The notes under the pieces were generated by a model that saw nothing but the letters and a program-made list of their open reading frames with translations, searched no databases and was not told the origin of the DNA. Of a DNA stretch of 64,000 nt, positions 17,135 to 25,015 are shown piece by piece; the first letter of the stretch is position 1; each line of letters begins with the position of its first letter. The stretch covers positions 21,008 through 85,007 of the forward strand of contig SUTB01000006.1 in the NCBI GenBank assembly GCA_015063125.1, read 5' to 3'. This stretch comes from Thermoplasmata archaeon. Lineage in GTDB: Archaea > Thermoplasmatota > Thermoplasmata > Methanomassiliicoccales > Methanomethylophilaceae. The position numbers were made by a program, and so were the translations under genes.

Positions 17135-17730
17135 TCCTCGACCTCCTGCTGGTCGATTCCCATCTTCTTCTTGCGGATGAAGGCGACCACAGCGCTGATG
17201 ACTATCATTGCGATGATTGCAATCAGCATGACCGTTCTGGACGTCCCTCCGTCGAAGAATGTGGTGGCGGTCTGTCCGAACAGCATTATCAGGCCGTATT
17301 TGAACACGTATCCGACCACAAGCCAGAGCAGGCATTTGCGTACATCCCATCTCTTCCTCATGGACGCCATCACCGCACCGGTGAACGGTACCATGGGAGC
17401 GATCCTGTTGATCAGCATGACCTTCTCGTCGCTCACTATCAGGAAGTTGATGTACTTCTTCAGGGCCTTGTCCACCCTCTTCGGCAGTCCTGTTCTTTTT
17501 ACAACATTGTATAGGAAGAACACGCCCACCATCTCTCCGGCGAAACCTACCACCAAAACCAGCAGGCTGAATTCCCATGATGTGTTGGCGCCTATGGCGA
17601 GTATGAAGAAGAGCTCAGGAACTGTGGGCACCAGTAGGGCATCCAGCAGGAACAGTAGGAATATGCAGATCAGTATGCCCTGATCCCCCAGCCCTGCGAA
17701 GAGGTCGAAAAGGAAGTCCCCAACACCCAT
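17131..17730 (-). CDS. DedA/VTT-domain membrane protein
   Basis: The 199-residue integral membrane protein has about five hydrophobic segments and the DedA/SNARE-associated signature region around GFAGEMVGVFFLYNVVKRTG with the re-entrant loop NRIAPMVPFTGAVMASMRKR (Arg and Pro conserved). DedA proteins are linked to flipping of lipid carriers or phospholipids. It is translationally coupled (4-base overlap) to the GT4 gene. Confidence 0.85.
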   Translation of the reverse strand: MGVGDFLFDLFAGLGDQGILICIFLLFLLDALLVPTVPELFFILAIGANTSWEFSLLVLVVGFAGEMVGVFFLYNVVKRTGLPKRVDKALKKYINFLIVSDEKVMLINRIAPMVPFTGAVMASMRKRWDVRKCLLWLVVGYVFKYGLIMLFGQTATTFFDGGTSRTVMLIAIIAMIVISAVVAFIRKKKMGIDQQEVEE

Positions 17731-17862
17731 CTTATCTTGGGTTTGGGATTCTATTGATTATATTTATTTGGTTAAGTTCGACTCACGGAGCGGGCCCGCT
17801 GTTTTCATCCGTATCAGAAACAATTAGATGCAGAACCCCGTGTCCACAGGTTTCAGGGATGC

Positions 17863-18954
17863 TCATCTTCTCTGGAATGTCTCTACGGTGTCGATCAGGA
17901 ATCTCTCATACCCGTCGATGTGATTGGACCAGTCATAGTATTCCGCCTGCTTCCTGGCCCTCTCTCCCATATCTTTCCTGAGCTGGTCGTCAGCCAGCAG
18001 TTTGTTGATGGCATCCGCCAATCCCTTCGGATCTGCCGGATTCACCAGGATGCCTCCGTCGCCGACCGTCTCCGGGAGTCCGTTGACGTTGGTGCAGACG
18101 ATCGGTTTCTTCTGCGACATTATCTCGACGGCCACCAGGCCGAACGCCTCGTAGAGGGAAGGCATGACCAGCATCTTGCATGTGCCCATTAGCCTGTTCT
18201 TCTCTTCCTCGGACACGAACCCGACGAATTCGATCTTATCTTCCAGGCCCTCTCTCCTGATCTGCTTCTTGATGTTCTTCTCCTCGGGACCCTTTCCGCA
18301 GATCTTCAGCTTGCAGTCCACATCCTTCATGGCCTCTATTAGGTACTTGATGCCCTTGACCTTGACCAGGCGTCCCAACGAGAGGATGAAGTCCTCCTCC
18401 TCGCCCATGTACCTGTATTCAGGAACGTGGCCGCAGGTGGGGATCGTGAACAGCTTGTCCTCCGGCGCTCCCCTCCTTATGAGGTCCTGGCGGATGTTCT
18501 CGCTGACCGTGACGATCCTGTCGAACCCCAGCATGGTCTTCCAGAACATGTTGTCGTTCACTGCGGAGATCTTCTTCACCATGCCCGTCCCCTCATGCCA
18601 TGTGTTGTGGACGGTGTGAATCTTCACTCCCTTGTACTTTCCAAGCGCCTTGTTATAGGAAGGAGCCCAGCGGTAGTTGTAGTTCACGATGTCGGCATCC
18701 AGGGAATCCAATGCCTCCAGAATGCCGTGTGACCATGTGTATGGAGGGTTGTACAGGTTGATGTATCCGGATTTGAGGCGGATGATGTTGTAACCTTCAG
18801 GGGCCCTCTCCTCCGCTTCCGTTCCCGGAAGCTGTCCGGTCAGGACGGTGACGTCATGTCCCTTCTGGGCCAAAAGAGCGGATGTCTGGTGCATGCGGTT
18901 CTCTATTCCCCCGCCGTAGGGGTAGAAGAATGGGTTGACGTCTACTATCTTCAT
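17863..18954 (-). CDS. GT4-family glycosyltransferase (second)
   Basis: The 363-residue GT-B enzyme begins MKIVDVNPFFYPYGGGIENR, with the glycine-rich N-terminal loop. The donor domain has LSLGRLVKVKGIKYLIEAM, CGKGPEEKNI and the E-x7-E motif in SLYEAFGLVAVEIMSQKKP. It is probably cytoplasmic and membrane-associated, acting with the other glycosyltransferase on a surface polymer or lipid. It has its own upstream region and is separated from the DedA gene by 130 bases without an obvious terminator. Confidence 0.9.
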   Translation of the reverse strand: MKIVDVNPFFYPYGGGIENRMHQTSALLAQKGHDVTVLTGQLPGTEAEERAPEGYNIIRLKSGYINLYNPPYTWSHGILEALDSLDADIVNYNYRWAPSYNKALGKYKGVKIHTVHNTWHEGTGMVKKISAVNDNMFWKTMLGFDRIVTVSENIRQDLIRRGAPEDKLFTIPTCGHVPEYRYMGEEEDFILSLGRLVKVKGIKYLIEAMKDVDCKLKICGKGPEEKNIKKQIRREGLEDKIEFVGFVSEEEKNRLMGTCKMLVMPSLYEAFGLVAVEIMSQKKPIVCTNVNGLPETVGDGGILVNPADPKGLADAINKLLADDQLRKDMGERARKQAEYYDWSNHIDGYERFLIDTVETFQRR

Positions 18955-19112
18955 GATCGTTCCGGACCTGTTGTTCCGATGGAGTGCTTAATCCGATAAA
19001 AACCTTTGAGGGAGGCTGAACCCTGCTTTCATGTAGGAAATATTAAAGGAATTGAACACATCGGCAACTCTAATACACCGCCCCGTTAGTGTACAGGGGC
19101 AGGGGATGCGAA

Positions 19113-20027
19113 ATGCCGATAGCACCGTCAAAGTTCCTGCCGGAGCATATTCTGGAATCACTCGAGCACGAGATACCTGAGCAGAAGCCAGCGAATACCA
19201 TATGCCTCTACAACTTCGAGGCATCCAACGTCGCTGCCGACACGGTATCCAGCTATGTATTCGCCAATTCCGACGTCCAGGTGCACACCATAGTGGACAG
19301 GATCGTTCCCTCATGGGTCAACGATTCCACCGACGTCATAATCATGTCCTATTCCGGCGAAAGCCAGGAGGTGGACGAGGTGTACAAGGGAGCGAAGCTG
19401 AACAGGGCGAGGATCCACTGCGTGACATCCGGAGGAAGGCTGAAGGAGCTCTGCGAGGAAGGGAAGGACGATCTTATCCTGATCCCGGGAGGGCTCTCCA
19501 ACGCAGAGGCCACAGGATACGAGATCGGAGCTTTGATCAATCTCTACGAGTCCTTCGGAATCAAGGGCGTCAGGGACGCGATGAAGGAAGCGCTTCCGAG
19601 GATAATCGAGTTCAGGGACTCCGTCTGGGGTTCGGACGAGGCCAAGTACATCGCATCCCGTATCAAGAACAAGATCCCCGTCATCTACTGCATCGGAGAG
19701 CTCCGTGCGGTTCACAAGAGATGGAAGATGCTCGTCAACCAGGTGCTGGGCAGGCTGGCCTTCTCCGGGGAGCTTCCGGAGTTCGACCATAACGAGATCG
19801 TCAGCTGGACAGAGGACGACGACAACAAATCGTTCATAATCCTGATGTTCAGGACGGAGACCGACTCCCCGCTCCTGGACCATATAGTCACCACGGTCAC
19901 CACCCTGCTTCCGGAATACGGATTGAACATGATCACCGTAGATCTCAGCGGAAAGCTGATGGAAAGGGGAATCCGCGGAATCATCCTGGCAGATGCCGTC
20001 ATAGCATGCATGAAGGGAGGTGCCTGA
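19113..20027 (+). CDS. PGI/PMI-like SIS protein, subunit with catalytic His but no substrate loop
   Basis: The 304-residue SIS-fold protein is paralogous to archaeal bifunctional phosphoglucose/phosphomannose isomerase. It keeps MSYSGES and the HNE motif (LPEFDHNEIVSW, His226), but the phosphate-binding GMGGSAI loop is replaced by LYNFEASN and the NENAK glutamate is replaced by Gln210 in VNQVLG. The next gene shows the reverse pattern, so these may be two halves of one heterodimer. The ATG at 19113 is preferred over a GTG at 19089. It is one base apart from the next gene. Confidence 0.75.
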   Translation: MPIAPSKFLPEHILESLEHEIPEQKPANTICLYNFEASNVAADTVSSYVFANSDVQVHTIVDRIVPSWVNDSTDVIIMSYSGESQEVDEVYKGAKLNRARIHCVTSGGRLKELCEEGKDDLILIPGGLSNAEATGYEIGALINLYESFGIKGVRDAMKEALPRIIEFRDSVWGSDEAKYIASRIKNKIPVIYCIGELRAVHKRWKMLVNQVLGRLAFSGELPEFDHNEIVSWTEDDDNKSFIILMFRTETDSPLLDHIVTTVTTLLPEYGLNMITVDLSGKLMERGIRGIILADAVIACMKGGA

Positions 20028-20028
20028 G

Positions 20029-21018
20029 ATGGTGACCGCAAGGGACAAGCTGCATGAGTTCCTGGACGACCTCAAGAGCACCATCGACACCAACATCGAT
20101 CTCGGAGGCGCCGAGATCAAAGACGTATTCATGGGAGGAATGGGAGGCTCCGCCATAGCGGCCAATTTCGTGGCCAGCTGCTGTGCCCAGTACATGGATA
20201 TCCCGATAAGCGTCAACAGGTCCCCGATAGTCCCGCACTGGGTAGGCAGGAACACTCTGGCGATCATCTCGTCCTACTCCGGCAACACGGAGGAGACGCT
20301 TGAGATGTACGCCAAGGCGAAGTCTGTCGGGGCGTGCATCGTCGTCATCACTGCCGGCGGAAAGATGGAGGGCATGGCCAAGGATGACGGATATCCGATC
20401 CTGAAGGTCCCCACCGGATTCGAACCCAGGTACTCCGCAGGATACATGATAGGATACATCGCAGCCCTGCTGTCCAAGATAGGCTATCCACAGTTCAAGG
20501 ACAGGCTCATGGACTGCATGCCGTCGCTGGAGAACTACAGGAACTATCTGGAGGCACCAGGTTCCCTGGCGCATCTGCTGGCGCAGAAGTACAGCGATTG
20601 CGTTCCTGTGCTCTGCACCGAGAACAAGTTCAAACCTGTCTCTCTCAGGTGGAGAGCAGCGTTCAACGAGAACGCCAAGACCATCTGTTTCGAGACTTCG
20701 CTGTCGGAGTTCAACAGCTTCGAGACCACTCCCTGGGCGTCCTACAAGGGCAAGAGGATGAGATTGATCGTCCTTACCGGAGAGGATGATCTGGTGGACG
20801 GAGGTCTGGTCAAGACTGCTGTCCAGAATATTGAGTCTCTTGGATTCCCATTCGATCTGGTAGCCGTCGGAGGCACATCGCACGAGGAGAGGATGTTCCG
20901 TGCGCTCATCCTCGGGGATTACGTCACGGTCTACATCGCAGAGGCAGCGGGAATCGATCCCGAGATCACCACAGTCATCAGCGAGCTGAAGAGAAGGATC
21001 CGCGCCAAGAAGTTCTGA
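20029..21018 (+). CDS. PGI/PMI-like SIS protein, subunit with substrate loop but no catalytic His
   Basis: The 329-residue paralog keeps the sugar-phosphate loop FMGGMGGSAIAANF, ISSYSGNTEETLEM and RWRAAFNENAK with Glu214, but the HNE histidine is Ser230 in EFNSFETTPW. In the bifunctional archaeal enzyme the two catalytic residues are 16 apart, exactly the spacing here. The enzyme family interconverts fructose 6-phosphate with glucose or mannose 6-phosphate. GGAGGTG precedes the ATG at 20029. It leads into a phosphohexomutase gene, making an F6P to hexose-1-P route. Confidence 0.8.
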   Translation: MVTARDKLHEFLDDLKSTIDTNIDLGGAEIKDVFMGGMGGSAIAANFVASCCAQYMDIPISVNRSPIVPHWVGRNTLAIISSYSGNTEETLEMYAKAKSVGACIVVITAGGKMEGMAKDDGYPILKVPTGFEPRYSAGYMIGYIAALLSKIGYPQFKDRLMDCMPSLENYRNYLEAPGSLAHLLAQKYSDCVPVLCTENKFKPVSLRWRAAFNENAKTICFETSLSEFNSFETTPWASYKGKRMRLIVLTGEDDLVDGGLVKTAVQNIESLGFPFDLVAVGGTSHEERMFRALILGDYVTVYIAEAAGIDPEITTVISELKRRIRAKKF

Positions 21019-21027
21019 GGTGTCATT

Positions 21028-22380
21028 ATGAAGATGTTCGGCACAAACGGTATCCGCGGAGTAGCGAACGAGTATCTGGATTGCGGGCTGTCCACCAAGG
21101 TGGGCATGGCCATTGCGTATGTGCTGGGCCCCGGGCCCATCGCCATTGCCATGGATACAAGGATATCGTCTCCGATGATCGCATCATGCGTTTCGGCCGG
21201 ACTGATGTCAATGGGAGTGGACGTCATCGATCTGGGCATGGTCCCCACGCCCGCCCTCCAATATTACGTCAAGACGCATGACAAGGTCACTGCAGGCGTG
21301 ATGATAACCGCTTCCCACAACCCTCCCGAGTTCAACGGAATCAAATGCGTTGCGGGGGATGGTACGGAGTGCACCCATGAGCAGGAATCGGCCATAGAGG
21401 ATGCATATGAGAAGGATCTCAAAACGGTTCCCTGGAAGGATATCGGACAGATGTCCAGGGTCGAGGATGCCGGAGAGGAATACGTTGATTCGATAGTCTC
21501 CAAGGTCGATGTGGAGTCCATCAGAAAATCCAATATCAAAGTGGTGCTGGACTGCGCCAACGGCGCATCAGTCCACACATCGCCGTTGCTGCTTGAGAAG
21601 CTCGGTGTTTCAGGAGTGGTCCTGAACAGCGAGCCTGACGGTATGTTCCCCGGCCACTACAGCGAACCGGTCGAGGAGAACCTATCCGAGCTGAAGGAGA
21701 CCGTAGTTGAGATAGGAGCGGACCTCGGAATCGCCCATGACGGCGATGCGGACCGCTGCGTATTCGTCTCCAACACAGGGAAGTATCTTCCCGGGGATAT
21801 CGGACTGGCGATCCTGGCGATCCTGTGCATGAGGAACAATCCTTCCAAGAAACAGCTGGCGTCTACGGTGGCGTTGTCCAGTATGGTTGAGGACGCTGTT
21901 GCTGCCGAAGGCGGTGAGACCATCCGTACAGCAGTGGGTTCACCCATAGTGGCGAGGAAGATGATCGAGACCGGCGCTCCCATAGGCGGGGAGGACAACG
22001 GCGGGATAATCTTCTCCGACCATCAGTTCTGCAGGGATGGCGCCATGGCAGCTGCCAGGATGATCGAGTTCATCGCGAAGAACGGTCCTCTTCAGGATCA
22101 GGTGGACAAGCTCCCGGTGTATCATACCATCAAATCGGCCGCCTACTGTCCTGATGACAAGAAGGAGTACCTCGTATCGGAGATGGTCAAGAACCATTCC
22201 TCGGAGAAGCTGGACAGGACAGACGGCCTGAAGATCGTCTATGATGACGGATGGGTGCTGCTGCGCCCTTCGGGGACCGAGCCGAAGTTCAGGATCTATT
22301 CCGAATCCAAGGATCCCGCTATCGCCAAATCCAGGTCCGAGCAGTTCGTGAAAGAGGTCGCCGATATTCTCTCGCAGTGA
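21028..22380 (+). CDS. Phosphohexomutase (phosphoglucosamine/phosphomannomutase type)
   Basis: The 450-residue alpha-D-phosphohexomutase has all four active-site loops: ITASHNPPEFNG with the phosphoserine, AHDGDADRC for Mg2+, IGGEDNGGIIF for sugar specificity, and RPSGTEPKFRIY for phosphate. The GEDNGG loop is of the phosphoglucosamine/phosphomannomutase type, so GlmM or ManB activity is likely. It follows the isomerase pair after nine bases and would feed the nucleotidyltransferase at 14933. Confidence 0.92.
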   Translation: MKMFGTNGIRGVANEYLDCGLSTKVGMAIAYVLGPGPIAIAMDTRISSPMIASCVSAGLMSMGVDVIDLGMVPTPALQYYVKTHDKVTAGVMITASHNPPEFNGIKCVAGDGTECTHEQESAIEDAYEKDLKTVPWKDIGQMSRVEDAGEEYVDSIVSKVDVESIRKSNIKVVLDCANGASVHTSPLLLEKLGVSGVVLNSEPDGMFPGHYSEPVEENLSELKETVVEIGADLGIAHDGDADRCVFVSNTGKYLPGDIGLAILAILCMRNNPSKKQLASTVALSSMVEDAVAAEGGETIRTAVGSPIVARKMIETGAPIGGEDNGGIIFSDHQFCRDGAMAAARMIEFIAKNGPLQDQVDKLPVYHTIKSAAYCPDDKKEYLVSEMVKNHSSEKLDRTDGLKIVYDDGWVLLRPSGTEPKFRIYSESKDPAIAKSRSEQFVKEVADILSQ

Positions 22381-22478
22381 TCCCTGCCTATCCATAATCG
22401 TTTATACCCGCGCGAACGTGCAAGGTTCAGTAACCAAGCCGCGCCGTGCGCGGCATCACATTCCAAAAAGGTGTTCAA

Positions 22479-23417
22479 ATGGACAAGGGAAAGAAGATTT
22501 GGCTTGACGGCAACATCGTCAACTGGGAGGACGCGAAGGTCCATGTCCTCTGCCATGCGCTCAACTATGGAACAGGTATCTTCGAGGGTATCAGGGTCTA
22601 CGAGACCCCCAAGGGCCCCGCTGTCTACAGGCTCAAGGATCACGTCAAGAGACTGATGGACGGATGCAAGATCATGGGAATCGAACCCAAGGTCAACGGC
22701 AAGCTCATGACCATGGACGACATCATCGAGGCCCACAAGGAGATCATCAGGGAGAACGCAAAGCTCGGATTCACCACCGACTACATCAAGCCCACCGTCT
22801 TCCTCTCAGGAGAGGAGGTCGGACTCAACCCTACGAAGGTCCCTTCCTCGCTGTCCATCTGCTGCGTCCACATGGGATCCTACCTCGGTGAGGATGCCAA
22901 TGCCGGAGCCAAGCTGATCACCTCATCCTGGCACAGGCCCGATAACCTCTGCTCACCTGCAGGTGCGAAGGTCAACGGAACCTACGTCACATCCACCCTC
23001 GCAAAGAGGGAGGCCGTCCGTCAGGGAGCCGATGAGGCAGTGATGCTCAACTCCTGCGGACACGTCGCGGAGTGCACCGGAGAGAACATCTTCATCTACC
23101 GCAAGGGAGTCATCTACACACCCTCCATCTCCGAGAGCATCCTCGAGGGAATCACAAGGGATTCCATCATCAAGGTCGCCAGGGACATGGGCTACACCGT
23201 TGTCGAGAAGGAGATCTCCAGGTCCGAGCTCATATCAGCTGATGAGGTCTGGATGACCGGAACCGCTGCCGAGATCGGACCCGTCACAATGATCGACGGA
23301 AGGGTCATCGGAGACGGAAAGATCGGCAAGGTCGCCACAGATATCCACAAGAAGTTCATCGAGATCACCACTGGAAAGGATCCCAAGTACGATGCGTGGC
23401 TCGACTACGTGAACTGA
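22479..23417 (+). CDS. ilvE: Branched-chain amino acid aminotransferase
   Basis: The 312-residue fold-type IV PLP enzyme shows HALNYGTGIFEGIRVYET, YIKPTVFLSGEEVGLNP, the PLP lysine in GAKVNGTYVTSTLAKREA, EAVMLNSCGHVAECTGENIF and GTAAEIGPV. It transfers amino groups to the keto acids of Val, Leu and Ile. The ATG at 22479 has GGTG upstream; the longer in-frame extension lacks family similarity. A TATA-like TTTATACC lies at about 22400. It ends at a GNRA-loop terminator. Confidence 0.93.
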   Translation: MDKGKKIWLDGNIVNWEDAKVHVLCHALNYGTGIFEGIRVYETPKGPAVYRLKDHVKRLMDGCKIMGIEPKVNGKLMTMDDIIEAHKEIIRENAKLGFTTDYIKPTVFLSGEEVGLNPTKVPSSLSICCVHMGSYLGEDANAGAKLITSSWHRPDNLCSPAGAKVNGTYVTSTLAKREAVRQGADEAVMLNSCGHVAECTGENIFIYRKGVIYTPSISESILEGITRDSIIKVARDMGYTVVEKEISRSELISADEVWMTGTAAEIGPVTMIDGRVIGDGKIGKVATDIHKKFIEITTGKDPKYDAWLDYVN

Positions 23418-23432
23418 TCCAAAACAATTCAG

Positions 23433-23449
23433 CCCCCGCAAGGGGGTTT
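23433..23449 (+). terminator. Terminator after ilvE
   Basis: CCCCC-GCAA-GGGGG (GNRA tetraloop) followed by TTT, 16 bases beyond the stop. Confidence 0.65.
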
Positions 23450-23461
23450 CATCGCACTCAC

Positions 23462-23551
23462 CCTTTTATATGATAATAAGATAGCAGGGATGCTCTTACA
23501 GAGCCGATGAATAATGATGGCGCCTTTGTGCGCCGGAAAGAGGTAATTGAA
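23462..23551 (+). promoter_or_regulatory. L7Ae promoter and structured leader, possible kink-turn
   Basis: A TTTTATATG box at 23464-23472 implies a leader of about 60 bases before the L7Ae ATG, unlike the near-leaderless genes around it. The leader contains a hairpin GGCGC-CTTTGT-GCGCC (23519-23534). It is flanked by GA on both sides (AATGA before T-GGCGC, GGA after GCGCC), a tandem G-A arrangement as in kink-turns. L7Ae is the archaeal kink-turn binder and autoregulates in some archaea through such leaders. The outer stem is weak, so this is tentative. Confidence 0.4.
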
Positions 23552-23917
23552 ATGTCTGTATTTGTTAAATTCGAGACCCCTAAGGAGGTCTCCGACAAGG
23601 CATACGCTCTCGCTGAGGCAGCTCGCGACGGCGGTAAGATCAAGAAGGGAACAAACGAGGTCACAAAGGCCGTCGAGCGCGGAAACGCAGCAATGGTCAT
23701 CATGGCCGTCGACGTCGAGCCCCCAGAGATCCTGGCCCACATGCCCGCTCTCTGTGACGAGAGGAACGTTCCCTACGTGTACGTCCCCAGCAAGGTCGAG
23801 CTTGGAGCCGCTATCGGACTCAACAAGCCCGCAGCATCCGTCGCCATCATGGACGTCGGAAAGGGAAAAGCACTCTGTGATGAGATCGCTCAGGCAACCG
23901 CAGCCCTCAAGAACTGA
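23552..23917 (+). CDS. rpl7ae: Ribosomal protein L7Ae (kink-turn binding)
   Basis: The 121-residue protein begins [20 protein letters not shown] and has the L7Ae RNA-binding core [20 protein letters not shown] (NEVTK contacts the kink-turn) and [17 protein letters not shown]. It serves the ribosome, box C/D and H/ACA RNPs and RNase P. GAGGT lies eight bases before the ATG at 23552; longer starts add sequence that belongs to the leader hairpin. First gene of the classical L7Ae-S28e-L24e-ndk cluster. Confidence 0.95.
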   Translation: MSVFVKFETPKEVSDKAYALAEAARDGGKIKKGTNEVTKAVERGNAAMVIMAVDVEPPEILAHMPALCDERNVPYVYVPSKVELGAAIGLNKPAASVAIMDVGKGKALCDEIAQATAALKN

Positions 23918-23927
23918 GGTGAGCTGA

Positions 23928-24140
23928 ATGGTCGACACTGACAGCATCCCTTCTGAAGTCGTTGAGATCATCGGAAGGACCGGAATGACCGGTGAGGCAA
24001 CTCAGGTCAAGGTACGTGTCCTCGATGGCCGCGACAAGGGAAGGATCATTACAAGGAACATCATGGGTCCTGTCAGAATGGGTGACATCCTCATGCTGAG
24101 GGAGACATCCAGAGAAGCCAGGAAACTGGGCATGAGGTGA
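23928..24140 (+). CDS. rps28e: Ribosomal protein S28e
   Basis: The 70-residue small-subunit protein shows the S28e core: [40 protein letters not shown] and the C-terminal [11 protein letters not shown]. Length is normal. It is ten bases after L7Ae and five before L24e. Confidence 0.96.
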   Translation: MVDTDSIPSEVVEIIGRTGMTGEATQVKVRVLDGRDKGRIITRNIMGPVRMGDILMLRETSREARKLGMR

Positions 24141-24145
24141 TTTCG

Positions 24146-24367
24146 ATGGTAGACACATCCAAGAGATGCTCGTTCTGCGGAGCACCCATCGAGCCCGGAA
24201 CCGGCAAGATGTTCGTCAAGAAGGACGGAACCATCCTCTTCTTCGACACCAACAAGTGCTACAAGAACATGATCGAGCTGAAGAGGGTCGCTCGTACCAC
24301 CGAGTGGACCGAGAAGGCAGCCAAAGAGAAGGCAGCCAGGCTCAAGGCAGCAGAGAAGAAGGAGTGA
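24146..24367 (+). CDS. rpl24e: Ribosomal protein L24e
   Basis: The 73-residue large-subunit protein has the zinc motif [20 protein letters not shown] with Cys-x-x-Cys (the usual second pair is reduced to the Cys in NKCYKN), then FFDTNKC. The ATG at 24146 follows GAGGTGA at a good spacing. The C-terminus is Ala/Lys-rich and helical. Confidence 0.95.
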   Translation: MVDTSKRCSFCGAPIEPGTGKMFVKKDGTILFFDTNKCYKNMIELKRVARTTEWTEKAAKEKAARLKAAEKKE

Positions 24368-24372
24368 GTTCC

Positions 24373-24828
24373 ATGGCTATGGAGCAGACTTACCTGATGG
24401 TCAAGCCCGACGGAGTCCAGCGCGGACTCTGCGGCGAGATCCTCTCGCGCTTCGAGAAGAAGGGACTGAAGATCGTCGGTCTCAAGTTCATGGTGATCTC
24501 CAAGGAGATCGCCGAGAACCACTACGGCGAGCACAAGGGAAAGCCCTTCTTCCCCTCACTCATCAGCTACATAACCTCCGGCCCCGTCATGGCGATGGTG
24601 CTCGAGGGAGAGGATGCAGTCCAGATCTGCAGGAACATGATGGGAAAGACCAAGCCCATCGAGTCCGCTCCTGGAACCATCCGCGGCGACTACGCAATGG
24701 TCACCGGCTGCAACATCATCCACGGATCGGACTCCGTCGAGTCCGCCAAGAGGGAGATCTCCATCTTCTTCAAGCCCGAGGAGCTTGTCACATACGACAG
24801 GACCGCGGACAAGTGGATCTACGAGTGA
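24373..24828 (+). CDS. ndk: Nucleoside diphosphate kinase
   Basis: The 151-residue enzyme has [20 protein letters not shown], the [11 protein letters not shown] region, and the active-site segment [20 protein letters not shown] with the phosphorylated histidine. It balances NTP pools. It starts five bases after L24e; ATG 24373 and 24379 are both possible. It is the last gene before a terminator hairpin. Confidence 0.96.
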   Translation: MAMEQTYLMVKPDGVQRGLCGEILSRFEKKGLKIVGLKFMVISKEIAENHYGEHKGKPFFPSLISYITSGPVMAMVLEGEDAVQICRNMMGKTKPIESAPGTIRGDYAMVTGCNIIHGSDSVESAKREISIFFKPEELVTYDRTADKWIYE

Positions 24829-24858
24829 GTTCTTGATAGTACAGTGAAACTTCAATAC

Positions 24859-24880
24859 GGCCCGGCCGTTCGGTCGGGCC
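24859..24880 (+). terminator. Terminator after ndk
   Basis: GGCCCGGCC-GTTC-GGTCGGGCC forms a 9-bp stem with one G-T pair, followed by ATCATCTTCT. It ends the ribosomal gene unit ahead of the inserted ATPase gene. Confidence 0.65.
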
Positions 24881-24932
24881 ATCATCTTCTATCATCGTCA
24901 TCCTAGCAGATCTGGACACATCGATTAATGAA

Positions 24933-24988
24933 TTTACTACGAAAAATGAAGTAAAATTATTTTACTAACAAATCGAAAGTAAAATTAT
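24933..24988. repeat. Two 28-base tandem repeats with TTTACT/AGTAAA half-sites
   Basis: Units 24933-24960 and 24961-24988 match at 22 of 28 positions. Each begins TTTACTA and ends AGTAAAATTAT, so half-sites alternate and the centre forms a perfect AGTAAAA-TTA-TTTTACT palindrome (24950-24966). The second unit runs into the TATATATTC promoter box of the ATPase gene. This looks like a cooperative operator for that gene. Confidence 0.65.
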
Positions 24989-25015
24989 ATATTCTGATCC
25001 CGATGAAGAAATGCC

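Noticed and set aside
22401..22478. Upstream start for ilvE at 22446
   Set aside because: The added residues have no similarity and the GGTG motif fits the ATG at 22479.
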